The translations under genes were made by a program, and so were the position numbers. Positions 1 through 7,885 of a stretch of 64,000 nt of DNA are shown piece by piece (within the stretch, counting starts at the first letter, position 1; every line of letters begins with the position of its first letter). The notes beneath the pieces were generated by a model. The model did not search any database. It was not told the DNA's origin and worked only from the letters and a program-made list of their open reading frames with translations. This DNA comes from Actinomadura madurae. GTDB taxonomy: Bacteria; Actinomycetota; Actinomycetes; Streptosporangiales; Streptosporangiaceae. The stretch lies in NCBI RefSeq assembly GCF_900115095.1, contig NZ_FOVH01000009.1:186001-250000 (forward strand). The letters are read 5' to 3'.

Positions 1-223
1 ACCATGGACCGGCCAGGACCTGTACCCACCGCTTCACGTCGATCACTCTCCGAAGTCACCTCGGATATATCGGTAGCGCAAGCACACCTGCACAAGATCA
101 CTCCCCGGGCGCCCGGCGCCCGGGGGAGCGGGGGAGTCGGCCCCGCCCTGGAGTGCAAAGGCCCTGATAAGGCGGCCTTCACCTTCACTCGCCAAAGACT
201 GAACTCGGGTCGGCGGAGATCCC
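1..223. other. Left flank of the transposon, no gene recognised
   Basis: This stretch has no convincing gene. An open frame running from position 4 into the transposon has no recognisable domain and reads through the terminator-like hairpin at 103-125. A second, weaker inverted repeat (AAGGCC...GGCCTT) lies near 155-180. It looks like the 3' intergenic region of a gene that ends left of the window. Confidence 0.4.
103..125. terminator. GC-rich hairpin, putative terminator
   Basis: Perfect inverted repeat: CCCCGGGCGCC at 103-113 and GGCGCCCGGGG at 115-125 around a single C, so the real hairpin has a shorter stem and larger loop. There is no U tract, as is usual for actinobacterial terminators. 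It would end a plus-strand gene located left of the window. Confidence 0.4.
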
Positions 224-228
224 GTCGC
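224..228. repeat. Target-site duplication GTCGC, left copy
   Basis: The five bases GTCGC directly precede the terminal TGT of the transposon and are repeated at 5510-5514 directly after its terminal ACA. A 5-bp duplication is the signature of Tn7/Tn5053-type transposition. Confidence 0.85.
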
Positions 229-370
229 TGTCTTGTCTCAGTGAACCTGCTCTGCGACCAGGGCTCTGACCTTGAGGTTTAGCAGATTCACTGAGACGGC
301 GGCCCTGAGGCGTCTCAGTGAATCTGCTCCGTGGAGGCGAGATCGACAGTGACGTCTCACTGAATCTGCT
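229..370. repeat. Left-end TnsB-binding-site array
   Basis: There are four copies of an about 17-bp motif, consensus GTCTCAGTGAATCTGCT: at 235-251, 281-298 (inverted relative to the others), 311-328 and 353-370. Outward-facing copies point GTCTC toward the left terminus, mirroring the right end. The outermost copy forms the terminal inverted repeat. Known Tn7 ends carry similar clustered sites bound by TnsB; binding here is inferred. Confidence 0.8.
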
Positions 371-389
371 TCGCCAGCACCGAAATGAT

Positions 390-1445
390 CTATCGCCGCA
401 GCGCTTCCTTCTCCACTTCGACGGCATGGAGGAGATCCGTCACGAAGTCACCGAACTCGGAGTGGGAGACTTTGGACAGTCCTCCCAGGTCGTGGATCCA
501 TTGAGAGAACGGGTCGTAGCGGGACCTGTCATCGGTGTAGTGAGGGATGACTCGCTGCTGGATGTCGCTTGTGAGATCGAGGCGCTCGGTCTCGTCGTGG
601 ACGATGTGCAGGAGACGAGTTCGCCTGGCGGCGAGAACTTCAATCAAGCTGACGACCTCGGGATATTGGGCTGCACTGAGGTATGGGTCAGCCTCGCCAA
701 ACGTACGTCGTCGTTGGTTGCCGCCAATCCGGGCGAGTCGCTCGGCTGCATGATTGCGCGGATCACCCCAGCGGGTCCAATGGCCCAGAAAGGCGAAGGC
801 GAAGGGGGTGACGGCGCGCACCCATCGGCGTCTCAGTTTGTTGATTAAGGCGGTGTGACTGCGTTGCGCAGCGATAATTGCGGTAGCTGGGTTCACGTCC
901 ACTTGGCTGCGTTTTGTGTAAGCGCCTGGGCCGATCCAGATTCCGTGCCTGAGGCAGACGTTCTGATCGTGTCGCATCCAGGTGGTGACGTTCTCGGTGA
1001 TGCCTTTGGCAGCGGTGCATCGGCGACATGGTGAGCGCGCCTCGTTGGCGTTGCCGGCGACGTTGCGGTATTTCACCTTGAGGTGCCTGCGGTCGGGGTG
1101 CTGGTCCCGAATCTCGGGAATTGCGTAGGCCAGTGCGGTCATGGATAGTCCGGTGGCCGCGGCCAGGGATGGAAGCTCAGGTTGCGGGAGGGGGTGAAGG
1201 TTGTAACGTGTGTGAGACGAGGGTGAGCGCTCTTCTGGCCAGGTGTTCGGGCAGAGATAACAGAGCAGCTCTTCAAGCGGCCAGCGGTGGGCCAGAGAAA
1301 GTCGACTCAGGTAAGAGAATGTCGTTTCGTCTGGGAAGGGTTTGAGGGGCCGGGGCAGTCGCCGGATGTCCGGGGCTGGCCATTGCCGCTTCGGCTGCTG
1401 ATCAGCGGTCACTGGTGGACTTGCGGGCCGCGGCCTCAGCGGCAT
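390..1445 (-). CDS. tniQ: TniQ family target-selection protein
   Basis: The protein has 351 residues. TniQ/TnsD proteins recruit TnsC to the target DNA. Residues 30-60 carry the typical TniQ opening (PFPDETTFSYLSRLS). A zinc-binding pair CRRC (140-143) and CLRH (164-167) follows. The C-terminal half is basic and could bind DNA. The length is between short TniQ of Tn5053 or CAST elements and full TnsD, so sequence-specific target reading is possible but not shown. The start ATG lies 44 nt inside the end of tnsC, suggesting translational coupling. Its stop is only 20 bp from the innermost left-end site. Cargo would normally sit here, so the element is minimal. Confidence 0.88.
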   Translation of the reverse strand: MPLRPRPASPPVTADQQPKRQWPAPDIRRLPRPLKPFPDETTFSYLSRLSLAHRWPLEELLCYLCPNTWPEERSPSSHTRYNLHPLPQPELPSLAAATGLSMTALAYAIPEIRDQHPDRRHLKVKYRNVAGNANEARSPCRRCTAAKGITENVTTWMRHDQNVCLRHGIWIGPGAYTKRSQVDVNPATAIIAAQRSHTALINKLRRRWVRAVTPFAFAFLGHWTRWGDPRNHAAERLARIGGNQRRRTFGEADPYLSAAQYPEVVSLIEVLAARRTRLLHIVHDETERLDLTSDIQQRVIPHYTDDRSRYDPFSQWIHDLGGLSKVSHSEFGDFVTDLLHAVEVEKEALRR

Positions 1446-2430
1446 GGTCTATCCTGATCTTTTCCATGAGACGCCGTGTGACGCACTCGTCCTGAGTCAG
1501 GATCGAGCGGATCGCGGACTTGCGGACCAGATGAGACAAGCTGCCGATGGTGCCTCCGGTCCGTTGATGAAGGTATTTCGATTGTCGCGTGAGCGAACCC
1601 GACTCGTGCCGGTGCAGCCTCAGCGAGGCTTCCATGCTCGCGACAAGTTGCTTCCATTCGGTGTTGTAAGGGAACTGCTGGGTGTGGGTCATCACGCATC
1701 GCCCGGCGATTTGTCGTCCTCGGATCCCGGTGAACAGCCCGCTGCGCTCGACCTCGATTCCGGCATAGACGAACGTGGCCGGCAGATGCTCGGTGAAGTA
1801 CTTCATGTGATCCGACAGGTCCTCACCCGCAGCGGTTCCAAGGTTGATGTTGTGGATCTCGTCAACAATCACAATGTCGGTGCGGGCATCGACCAGGACC
1901 TGGCATACCGCATCGGCGATGTCGGTGACGTTGTGGCGAGGTCGGACGGGAGGTAATTGCAGAAAGCGGGCGAACTCGACTGCGAGTTTGCGGGGCGAGC
2001 CCTTAGGCGGGGCGGTGACGTAAACGACCGGAATGCGGTCGACGGTGCTGCCCGGGTGTCGCTTGCGGATCCGCAGCTCGTGCGTGCGACCGAGCTGTTT
2101 GATGGCGGTGGTCTTTCCGGTCGTCGCTTCACCCGAGACGATCAGACCCCGCCGGGCCCCTTCCTCGCCCTGGTTGACGAGCGTCAGCAACCGCCCCTCG
2201 GTGTTGATTTCCTGGATCGTCGAGGTCATCACCACCGCCATCTCGGAGTGGTAGGCGATGCGAGCCTCGTTGTAGTCCTCCCGCTCCAGATCGCCCAGCT
2301 TCTCCCAGACCTCATCGGCAAGGAGGGTGAACGAGGGCGGGTCGGCGTTGACGAACCGCTTCCAACCGTCCAGCGTGGTCGTGGGCGGCCTGCGGTTCTC
2401 CAGCTGGACGCCGTCCCGGCTCACCACCAT
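1402..2430 (-). CDS. tnsC: TnsC/TniB-like AAA+ ATPase
   Basis: The protein has 342 residues. It is the ATP-dependent regulator that links the target selector TniQ to the TnsAB transposase. Walker A is GEATTGKT at about residues 100-107 and Walker B is IVIVDE at about 186-191, followed by HNINLG. The size fits TniB/TnsC proteins of this family. The ATG overlaps the last codons of tnsB by 10 nt, and the 3' end overlaps tniQ, so the four genes form one operon read from the right end. No frameshift or missing motif is seen, so it should be active. Confidence 0.9.
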   Translation of the reverse strand: MVVSRDGVQLENRRPPTTTLDGWKRFVNADPPSFTLLADEVWEKLGDLEREDYNEARIAYHSEMAVVMTSTIQEINTEGRLLTLVNQGEEGARRGLIVSGEATTGKTTAIKQLGRTHELRIRKRHPGSTVDRIPVVYVTAPPKGSPRKLAVEFARFLQLPPVRPRHNVTDIADAVCQVLVDARTDIVIVDEIHNINLGTAAGEDLSDHMKYFTEHLPATFVYAGIEVERSGLFTGIRGRQIAGRCVMTHTQQFPYNTEWKQLVASMEASLRLHRHESGSLTRQSKYLHQRTGGTIGSLSHLVRKSAIRSILTQDECVTRRLMEKIRIDHAAEAAARKSTSDR

Positions 2431-4505
2431 TTCTCTGCCTCCTTGCGGGCATCGAATACCGGCAACGGGATGACCTCCGCAGCATCCTCGGCGTCGTCGC
2501 CAGCGATGTGAAGGTCGGGTTCGCTGGTCTCGGGACCGGGCTTGCCTGCATCGTCAACGGGCGACCGTGAAGCAGCCGGGGCCGCCTTGACCTTCGTTTT
2601 TGCGACCACTCGTCGGTCTTGCCTGGAGGGCCGGCTCAGACTGGCATCGGGGCCTTCTCCGGCTCTGGTGAGCAGATCGTTGACCGCCTGAGTGATCTCG
2701 CTTTCGGTGGCGGACTGGCCAAGTTCCTTGCGGCTGTGGTCCCATGCCAGCTCCCCGAAGGGAGCGACCGCGGTGTCCAGGTGCGTCCAGGGAACGGTGA
2801 TCCAGCCGCCGTGCCAGTGGTTGCGGACCCAGATCCGGGAGACGTCGTAGGGGTCGTAGCGGATCTCCCAGAGCCCCTTATTGGTCTGCATTCCCGAATC
2901 CTGCCGGCGGAACGGTTGAAGCTCCTCGGAGTCGTATTTTCTGTGCCGGATTTTGACTCCGTAGGCGTTGATGCCCCGCCAGGTCGCCGGAAGCAGCTCG
3001 ATGTAGTCGTCGGGCGACAACGCAGCAAACACATAGCCTGCGGCCTGGACCAGACTGGCGTATTTCTCGTTCGGAGTGAACGCTCGGCCGGGGGCCGAGG
3101 GGTCCCGCAGCCCATCATGGGGACGGTTCTGCCAGGCCGCCACGATCCATTCCTCCAGCAGCCCCTGCATTTCATGGATCGACCACAGCGGCTCGTCCTC
3201 GACCCGGCGGCCGCGGCGTTCCACCGACGAGCCGGTGTAACCGGACACGAACTGGCAGAACAACGTGCCCACCGACTCGATGGTCCGCTCGATATGCGGC
3301 TTGTCAGTTGGCGTGTCCTTATGAGCGGGCTGAAAATTGATGCCCAACGCTGCGCAGGAAGACCGGAAGTTTCGAGAAAAGAACGCCTTGCCGTGATCAC
3401 ACACGATCGTCTCGGGCACGATCACCGGACGAGCCGCCGCCAGCTCAAGCCGTTCGTCCAAGTCCACCATGTGCCGGTAGGGCAGCACCGACCGGCTCAT
3501 CCTCAAAGCGTCCGGCCAGCCGGGCCGCATCAGTTCCGGGGTGAGTGTTCGAGCCAGCAGCAGCGAGGCGTCCACTGACTTGGTTGTGGGCGACAGAGCC
3601 ACCGCGGTGAGAGAACGTGTCGCCAGATCGACCATTCCGGTGAGCTCCACTCGGCCGACGACGCCCTTGTCCAGCAGCACCAGCACGTCCAAGGGAGTCG
3701 AGTCGATCTCCATGACCTGGCCCGGCCGGACCGCCACCATCTCCCCGAACTTCTCCTCGGGCCGATTAGCCAACGAGCGGCGAGTTCGGGCCGAGCCTGT
3801 GATGTGACGACCGGTGGTGAGCCTGTCGAACAGGCGATAGAACGTTGCCCGGGACGGCATCACCACCGTGTCTTCACCATGCTGCTCGGTGAGGATCTGC
3901 TCGACCCGCCAGAAGTAGTAGCTGCCCGTCCGTGACGAAGCGTTCTCCTTCTCGGCGATGGCCTGCTGGATCGCGGCGATCACCCGCTGGTCGCTCCGGC
4001 CCGCGATGCTCGTGCGCCGACCTGCCCGCTTGTCCAGCACCCCAACCAGTCCCTGGGCCTGGTAGCGCAGTCTCTTGCGGCGGATCGTGTGGACACTGAC
4101 CCCTTCATGGCCGGCAGCCGTCAACTCCTCAGCCTTGGCCTGCTCCCGCTCGGCCATGGATCGGACAGCCGGGTCGTACTCAGCCCGCGGCGAAGCGCCC
4201 GCGGGCGCCTCGGGATGAGTCCCGGTGATCACCTCGAGCAGGTGCTGTTCCCACCACATAGCGAACTCAGCGGCTTCATCCGAGAGCCCGCTCAGCACCT
4301 GAGACGACAGCGGGGTCGCCGTGCGTCGGGTGAGGACCTTGAATCCGGGGGAGGCCTGCATAACCGCGACCGGCACCGACCGCACCGCCCCGTGCGGATC
4401 CGCCAGATGCACCAACGGCCCAGCCACCCCGGTCACCGTGTGAGGCTGCCCGTCCATGCGAACCTGATCGCCAATCCGCAACGACACCGGCCGCGACACG
4501 CTCAT
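2421..4505 (-). CDS. tnsB: TnsB/TniA-like DDE transposase
   Basis: The protein has 694 residues. It cuts the 3' ends of the element and joins them to target DNA. The order is an N-terminal DNA-binding region, a helix-turn-helix around residues 135-230, an rve integrase core, a Mu-C-like beta domain and a low-complexity C-terminal tail that probably contacts TnsC. Putative catalytic residues are D268 (EIDST), D370 (VCDHGKAF) and E406 (DKPHIERTIES). All three are present and no stop interrupts the frame. The ATG overlaps the tnsA stop by 4 nt. Its binding sites are the repeated motifs in both ends. Confidence 0.92.
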   Translation of the reverse strand: MSVSRPVSLRIGDQVRMDGQPHTVTGVAGPLVHLADPHGAVRSVPVAVMQASPGFKVLTRRTATPLSSQVLSGLSDEAAEFAMWWEQHLLEVITGTHPEAPAGASPRAEYDPAVRSMAEREQAKAEELTAAGHEGVSVHTIRRKRLRYQAQGLVGVLDKRAGRRTSIAGRSDQRVIAAIQQAIAEKENASSRTGSYYFWRVEQILTEQHGEDTVVMPSRATFYRLFDRLTTGRHITGSARTRRSLANRPEEKFGEMVAVRPGQVMEIDSTPLDVLVLLDKGVVGRVELTGMVDLATRSLTAVALSPTTKSVDASLLLARTLTPELMRPGWPDALRMSRSVLPYRHMVDLDERLELAAARPVIVPETIVCDHGKAFFSRNFRSSCAALGINFQPAHKDTPTDKPHIERTIESVGTLFCQFVSGYTGSSVERRGRRVEDEPLWSIHEMQGLLEEWIVAAWQNRPHDGLRDPSAPGRAFTPNEKYASLVQAAGYVFAALSPDDYIELLPATWRGINAYGVKIRHRKYDSEELQPFRRQDSGMQTNKGLWEIRYDPYDVSRIWVRNHWHGGWITVPWTHLDTAVAPFGELAWDHSRKELGQSATESEITQAVNDLLTRAGEGPDASLSRPSRQDRRVVAKTKVKAAPAASRSPVDDAGKPGPETSEPDLHIAGDDAEDAAEVIPLPVFDARKEAEKWW

Positions 4506-5272
4506 CGGCTACTCCCTCCCGCGACGCTTAACGGTGACGACGAACTCAGCAACCGCGTGTGCAGATCCGTCACGATCCTCCGCGACCACATCAGGTGAAA
4601 CAGCGTCGGCAAGACCGCAAGCCGCGGCCCGGCGGCCCGGACGCCTTCGCCAAGAGCGGTCGGCTCCGAGAAGACCTTCAGCACCCGTTCAGCAACCTCA
4701 GGCCGAAGACAGCGGGGATGCCGATAACCCGCAAGCCAATCGACATTGGCTCGCAGCACCGGATCCAGTTCACCCACTCGCCGAAACGCCCAACCGACTC
4801 GCTCACAGAGCCTGCTCGTCGCCGCGAACGCCTCCGCGTCCTCCGGCTCGATCCGGTTGTCCGGCCGGACATCGACCACCAGGCCGCCGCCGTCGGCCAT
4901 GCGCGCGAAATAGTCCGGGACGTGGCGATGGATATTCGACTCGCCCTGCCACCAAATCCGGAACGGCTGGGAGGAGAACCCGACCACGTTCGAGTCGAAG
5001 TCCAACAGCATCGCCTGGTCCCGCTCGACCCAGGACTCGAACCCGACGTGCCGGCTGGTCGTCGCTGACCACCACAAGCCCGTGAAGTTCTTCTGGCCTT
5101 TGAAGGACGGAAACGACCTCACTGGCAGGGCGTCCTCGAACCTGCGGCCCCAGCACTGTTGGAGGGGCATACGGGCCGATGCACCGCACTCGTCGACGAA
5201 CTCAAGATCGAAACCCCAACGCTCGCCGACATCCGCCCACGCCTCGCCACCCCGCACCGACACCCCGGACAA
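4502..5272 (-). CDS. tnsA: TnsA-like transposon endonuclease
   Basis: The protein has 256 residues. In Tn7 TnsA cuts the 5' strands so that the element moves by cut-and-paste; elements lacking it make cointegrates. E79 (HVGFESWVERD) and D120 (RHVPDYF) match the expected acidic residues. The third motif reads LVVDVRPDNR at 131-140, with Arg where Tn7 TnsA has a catalytic Lys. The best start is TTG at 5272 or GTG at 5263; no clear ribosome-binding site is visible. It is the first gene of the operon, next to the right end. The Tn7 acid pattern plus the operon position support the call, but the Lys replacement leaves activity open. Confidence 0.8.
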   Translation of the reverse strand: MSGVSVRGGEAWADVGERWGFDLEFVDECGASARMPLQQCWGRRFEDALPVRSFPSFKGQKNFTGLWWSATTSRHVGFESWVERDQAMLLDFDSNVVGFSSQPFRIWWQGESNIHRHVPDYFARMADGGGLVVDVRPDNRIEPEDAEAFAATSRLCERVGWAFRRVGELDPVLRANVDWLAGYRHPRCLRPEVAERVLKVFSEPTALGEGVRAAGPRLAVLPTLFHLMWSRRIVTDLHTRLLSSSSPLSVAGGSSR

Positions 5273-5327
5273 GTTCGAAAGACGGCCAGGTACGGGTGAG
5301 GACTGTAGCGATCGAACCGCCTTGGCG

Positions 5328-5509
5328 AGGCAGATTCGATGAGAAATCCGCCCGGAACTTCGCAGATTCAGTGAGACAACCAGTTCGGCAGAGCAGTCTC
5401 AATGAGACGACCGCTCGCTAGAGACGCCCCGCGAGGCAGATTCAGTGAGACACCGAGCCGGTCCGTAGCAGCTTGAGTGAGAACCGAGCAGTCTCGCTGA
5501 GACGGGACA
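5328..5509. repeat. Right-end TnsB-binding-site array
   Basis: Six copies of the motif GCAGATTCAGTGAGAC lie near 5328-5345, 5361-5378, 5391-5409, 5435-5451, 5467-5484 and 5487-5504. All point GAGAC outward, opposite to the main left-end copies. The outermost is followed by GGGACA, the terminus. The four-left/six-right asymmetry resembles Tn7, where the ends are functionally distinct. The tns promoter should lie among these sites, which would allow autoregulation by TnsB; this is inference. Confidence 0.82.
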
Positions 5510-5514
5510 GTCGC
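5510..5514. repeat. Target-site duplication GTCGC, right copy
   Basis: Identical to 224-228 and directly adjacent to the terminal ACA of the element. Confidence 0.85.
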
Positions 5515-5554
5515 GCAGGTTCGGTCATTCGGCCAGGAATCCGTCAACAGATCA

Positions 5555-5588
5555 CAAACCAGACAGAAGCAGGATTCTGTCTGGTTTG
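5555..5588. terminator. Perfect hairpin terminator
   Basis: CAAACCAGACAGAA (5555-5568) and TTCTGTCTGGTTTG (5575-5588) form a 14-bp perfect stem with a 6-nt loop. It is 73 bp downstream of the minus-strand gene ending at 5662 and probably terminates it. The symmetric arms could also work from the other side. Confidence 0.75.
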
Positions 5589-5661
5589 AGGTGAAGAAGA
5601 GTTACCGGCCCGCCCGGAGGAGGGGTGGCGCGGGCTCGTCGCCCGCGCCACACGCCCCCTG

Positions 5662-6189
5662 TCATTTCTTGTACGGACCCACCTTCTCGCGCAGTTCCTG
5701 CATGGTGCCCTGGAGGAGCTGCCTGAGCCGGTCACGGTCGGCGCCGTCGGCGTCGGCGTAGTCGTCGATGTCGATCAGCTGCTTCTTCGTCGCGGTGACC
5801 GAGTTGAGCTGGTGGTCGAGCTTGATGTCGCCGAACCACGGGCTGCGCAGCATGTTCGCCATGTCGGTCCGGAACATGGCCACCAGGTCGTCGGGGTCGG
5901 CGATGTGGTTCTTCACCTCGGCGACGAACGTGAGGGTCGCCTTGCTGCCGAGGACGGCCTGCTGCAGCGCGCTGTCACCGGTCTTGCGGTCCAACACGAT
6001 CGTGAAGCTGTACAGGACCGGGTCGCCGACCGGCTTGAACCGCACGTACTGCAGGTCGCCGCCGGACTTGATCCCGATGACGGGGCACCCGAGGTGCGCC
6101 ATCGTGAACACCATCTCGCCGATGAGGGCCTCGTCCTTGCTCTCCCGCGCCTCGGCGTTGTTCTTGAACTTGTTGATCATCGAAAGCAT
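5662..6189 (-). CDS. Uncharacterised protein, paralogue of its upstream neighbour
   Basis: The protein has 175 residues and is soluble, with no signal peptide or membrane segment. I do not recognise the family. It aligns by eye with the gene at 6206-6784: both have a hydrophobic stretch after an acidic N-terminus, then a G(D/N)-x2-Y(V/L)RF motif (GDLQYVRF here), a beta-rich middle and a short acidic or helical tail. The layout is reminiscent of YbjN/type III chaperone-like folds, but that is a guess. It lies 16 bp behind its paralogue and shares its operon. The terminator at 5555-5588 ends the unit. Confidence 0.75.
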   Translation of the reverse strand: MLSMINKFKNNAEARESKDEALIGEMVFTMAHLGCPVIGIKSGGDLQYVRFKPVGDPVLYSFTIVLDRKTGDSALQQAVLGSKATLTFVAEVKNHIADPDDLVAMFRTDMANMLRSPWFGDIKLDHQLNSVTATKKQLIDIDDYADADGADRDRLRQLLQGTMQELREKVGPYKK

Positions 6190-6205
6190 GGCGGTGTCCT
6201 CCGGT

Positions 6206-6784
6206 TCAGGCGGCGATGCGGCCGTGCAGGTACTTCGCGCAGGCCTGCGTGACGGCGGCGATGTGCTCCTGCAGGACGGGGTACTTCACCGTGTAGTGGT
6301 CGGCGAAGTACTGGTCCAGGTCCAGCAGCAGCGGCACCTGGACGTAGACGTAGCCGCTGCCGAGGTCGGCGTCGACGGTGAGCACGCCGGGCTCGCCGAC
6401 GTCGAGGAAGCTGCTCTTGACCTCGGATTTCAGCGCCTGCCACACCGTCCGCGCGTCCTGGACGTACTCGCCGTAGGCCATCGTGACCGCGGCGTGCTGG
6501 CCCAGGGTCTTGGCCGCGGTGATGGTCCCGGCGCGGTGCGTCAGCTGGAACATCAGGCGGTGCTTGCGCTCCCGGTGCTGGAACCGCAGGTAGTGGTGGT
6601 TGCCGTCGGAGTTCAGGTCGATGAGTGCGTTGCCCTGGGCGACCGCCGCGGTGATGACGGCGCCGACGAGCAGATCGTCGATCTCGCGGGTGTGGAGTTC
6701 CTCGGAGAAGCGCTGCCAGCTGCGCTGCACGAGCTGCCCGAAGACCTGGTCGAGGTGTTCGCTCACGGTCACCTTCCGTCGCAT
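6206..6784 (-). CDS. Uncharacterised protein, paralogue of its downstream neighbour
   Basis: The protein has 192 residues and is soluble. The family is unknown. It carries GNHHYLRFQ in the place of GDLQYVRFK in the partner at 5662-6189, and a matching hydrophobic run before it. It ends in a region rich in Y, L and D. The two genes are 16 bp apart on one transcript, so the products may form a heteromer. The ATG at 6784 faces the plus-strand acetyltransferase gene, leaving about 64 bp for two divergent promoters. Confidence 0.75.
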   Translation of the reverse strand: MRRKVTVSEHLDQVFGQLVQRSWQRFSEELHTREIDDLLVGAVITAAVAQGNALIDLNSDGNHHYLRFQHRERKHRLMFQLTHRAGTITAAKTLGQHAAVTMAYGEYVQDARTVWQALKSEVKSSFLDVGEPGVLTVDADLGSGYVYVQVPLLLDLDQYFADHYTVKYPVLQEHIAAVTQACAKYLHGRIAA

Positions 6785-6848
6785 GGATCAGGTACAGGGG
6801 GTGAGACTCGCGCATTTCGCCGCTGGTTTCATCGTTTTTCCGGCGAGA

Positions 6849-7382
6849 ATGGGGCGGGTGGACGATCCGAGCCGAGTGCCGCGCCTCGTGCCGCCGACGA
6901 CGGTGGTCCGCGAGTCGTTCCTGGCCGGGGAGCTGGCCGACCTGGCGGCGTCCGGTGGCCCCGGGGACTGGCTGGAGGGCGCCGAGGAGGACTTCGAGGC
7001 GTTCGTCGCCGAGCGGCGCGGCGTCCGGCGGCGCTGGGGCGTGCCGTGCACGACGTACTGGTACGTCTCGGGCGAGGACTACATCGGCACGCTGATCATC
7101 CGGCACCGGCTGACGCCTGAGCTGGCCGAGGTCGGAGGGCATGTCGGGTACCACGTCGTGCCGGCCTGGCGGCGGCAGGGCCACGCCACGCGGATGCTGG
7201 CCGCGGGCCTCACCGAATGCCCCGGCGTCGGCCTGAGACGTGTTCTGCTGACGTGCGCGGCGGACAACGACCCGTCACGCCGGGTGATCTTGGCGAACGG
7301 CGGTGTGCACGACGGCCGGGCCCGCGGTGAGGACCGTTTCTGGATCGACCTCGGCACCGAGCACACGTCACGCAACACCTGA
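6849..7382 (+). CDS. GNAT family N-acetyltransferase
   Basis: The protein has 177 residues. It would transfer an acetyl group from acetyl-CoA to an unknown amine. The GNAT fold is seen in YISGEDYIGTL-type beta strands, GGHVGYHVVPAWRRQGHATRML (motif A with the R-x-x-G-H/x-A CoA loop, given here as the segment around residues 97-118), and a terminal LLTCAADNDPSRRVILANGG motif B (near 130-150). I chose ATG 6849 because the frame upstream runs into the divergent gene; GTG 6858 is the alternative. It stands alone. Confidence 0.85.
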   Translation: MGRVDDPSRVPRLVPPTTVVRESFLAGELADLAASGGPGDWLEGAEEDFEAFVAERRGVRRRWGVPCTTYWYVSGEDYIGTLIIRHRLTPELAEVGGHVGYHVVPAWRRQGHATRMLAAGLTECPGVGLRRVLLTCAADNDPSRRVILANGGVHDGRARGEDRFWIDLGTEHTSRNT

Positions 7383-7436
7383 CGGCACCGTTCCGGACGG
7401 CGATCCGCCCCACTTCGCCCGGTTCACACGTGGTCG

Positions 7437-7450
7437 ATAATGAACATTAT
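7437..7450. promoter_or_regulatory. Palindrome ATAATGAACATTAT
   Basis: Arms ATAATG and CATTAT with a 2-bp centre, inside an AT-rich spot that is unusual for this genome and followed by GTTAAGTAAG. It has the look of a repressor operator or promoter, but no intact gene follows. Confidence 0.35.
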
Positions 7451-7749
7451 GTTAAGTAAGACGCCGAATGCCGGATGGAGGCGGCCCAGCCTCATGGGCT
7501 GCCCGACAGCGGACTCCGCGCACAGGATCCCGCGCCGCCCTGCGCGGGAGCATCGTCGCGACGCGTTCCTCGGCGACCCACGTCCGCCGCACCGCGAAAG
7601 CCGGAGGGTGCGCCGGACGAAGGACGGTGCCTCGCGCCTCGCTCGCGTCGATACGGGACGTGCCCGCCCGCGTAGATCAACGGTTCCATCCGGACGTGCC
7701 CGGCTGGTTCAGTGAGACGGGCCCGCCAGCACTACTGCGCGACCTCGCC

Positions 7750-7885
7750 CGCGCCGCTCCACGGGTGGTCGTGCTCGGCGTATCGCCCGCCCCAGTACTC
7801 CTGGTGGGTGGTGGTGTCGTCCGAGCCCGACGCCGTCGTCGTCCAGCAGGTCACCGGCTAGAGCCCGGCACCACCCTCGGAGGAC
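7750..7885. pseudogene. Rearranged remnant of a SAM methyltransferase gene
   Basis: Read on the minus strand from 7823 to about 7750, the DNA encodes DDTTTHQEYWGGRYAEHDH and PWSG. Read on the plus strand from about 7822, it encodes EPDAVVVQQVTG and then, after a 1-bp frameshift, EPGTTLG. Joined head to tail these pieces match the start of the methyltransferase domain at 55593 (DDTTTHQEYWDGRYSEHHH, then DPNAVLVEEVTGLEPGTAL). So the first about 75 bp of a related gene are inverted in place and the rest is lost. Confidence 0.7.

Larger units (their letters stand above)
229..5509. mobile_element. Cargo-free Tn7-like transposon (TnsABC-TniQ)
   Basis: The element is 5281 bp. It starts with TGTCTTGTCTCAGTGAACCT and ends with the matching inverted sequence GCTGAGACGGGACA, so the ends are TGT...ACA. 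The outer 22 bases of each end match at 17 positions. GTCGC flanks both sides. All four genes run leftwards from the right end in the order tnsA, tnsB, tnsC, tniQ with short overlaps, and 4 (left) and 6 (right) TnsB-like sites sit in the ends. No cargo gene, TnsE, Cas gene or CRISPR lies inside. In the Tn7 family TnsA and TnsB cut and join DNA, TnsC is the AAA+ regulator and TniQ/TnsD chooses the target. The matching duplication implies simple insertion with no later rearrangement, so the element may be recent and intact. Confidence 0.9.

Noticed and set aside
4..282. Open frame entering the transposon from the left
   Set aside because: No domain, reads through a strong hairpin and the transposon end; composition is not like a gene.
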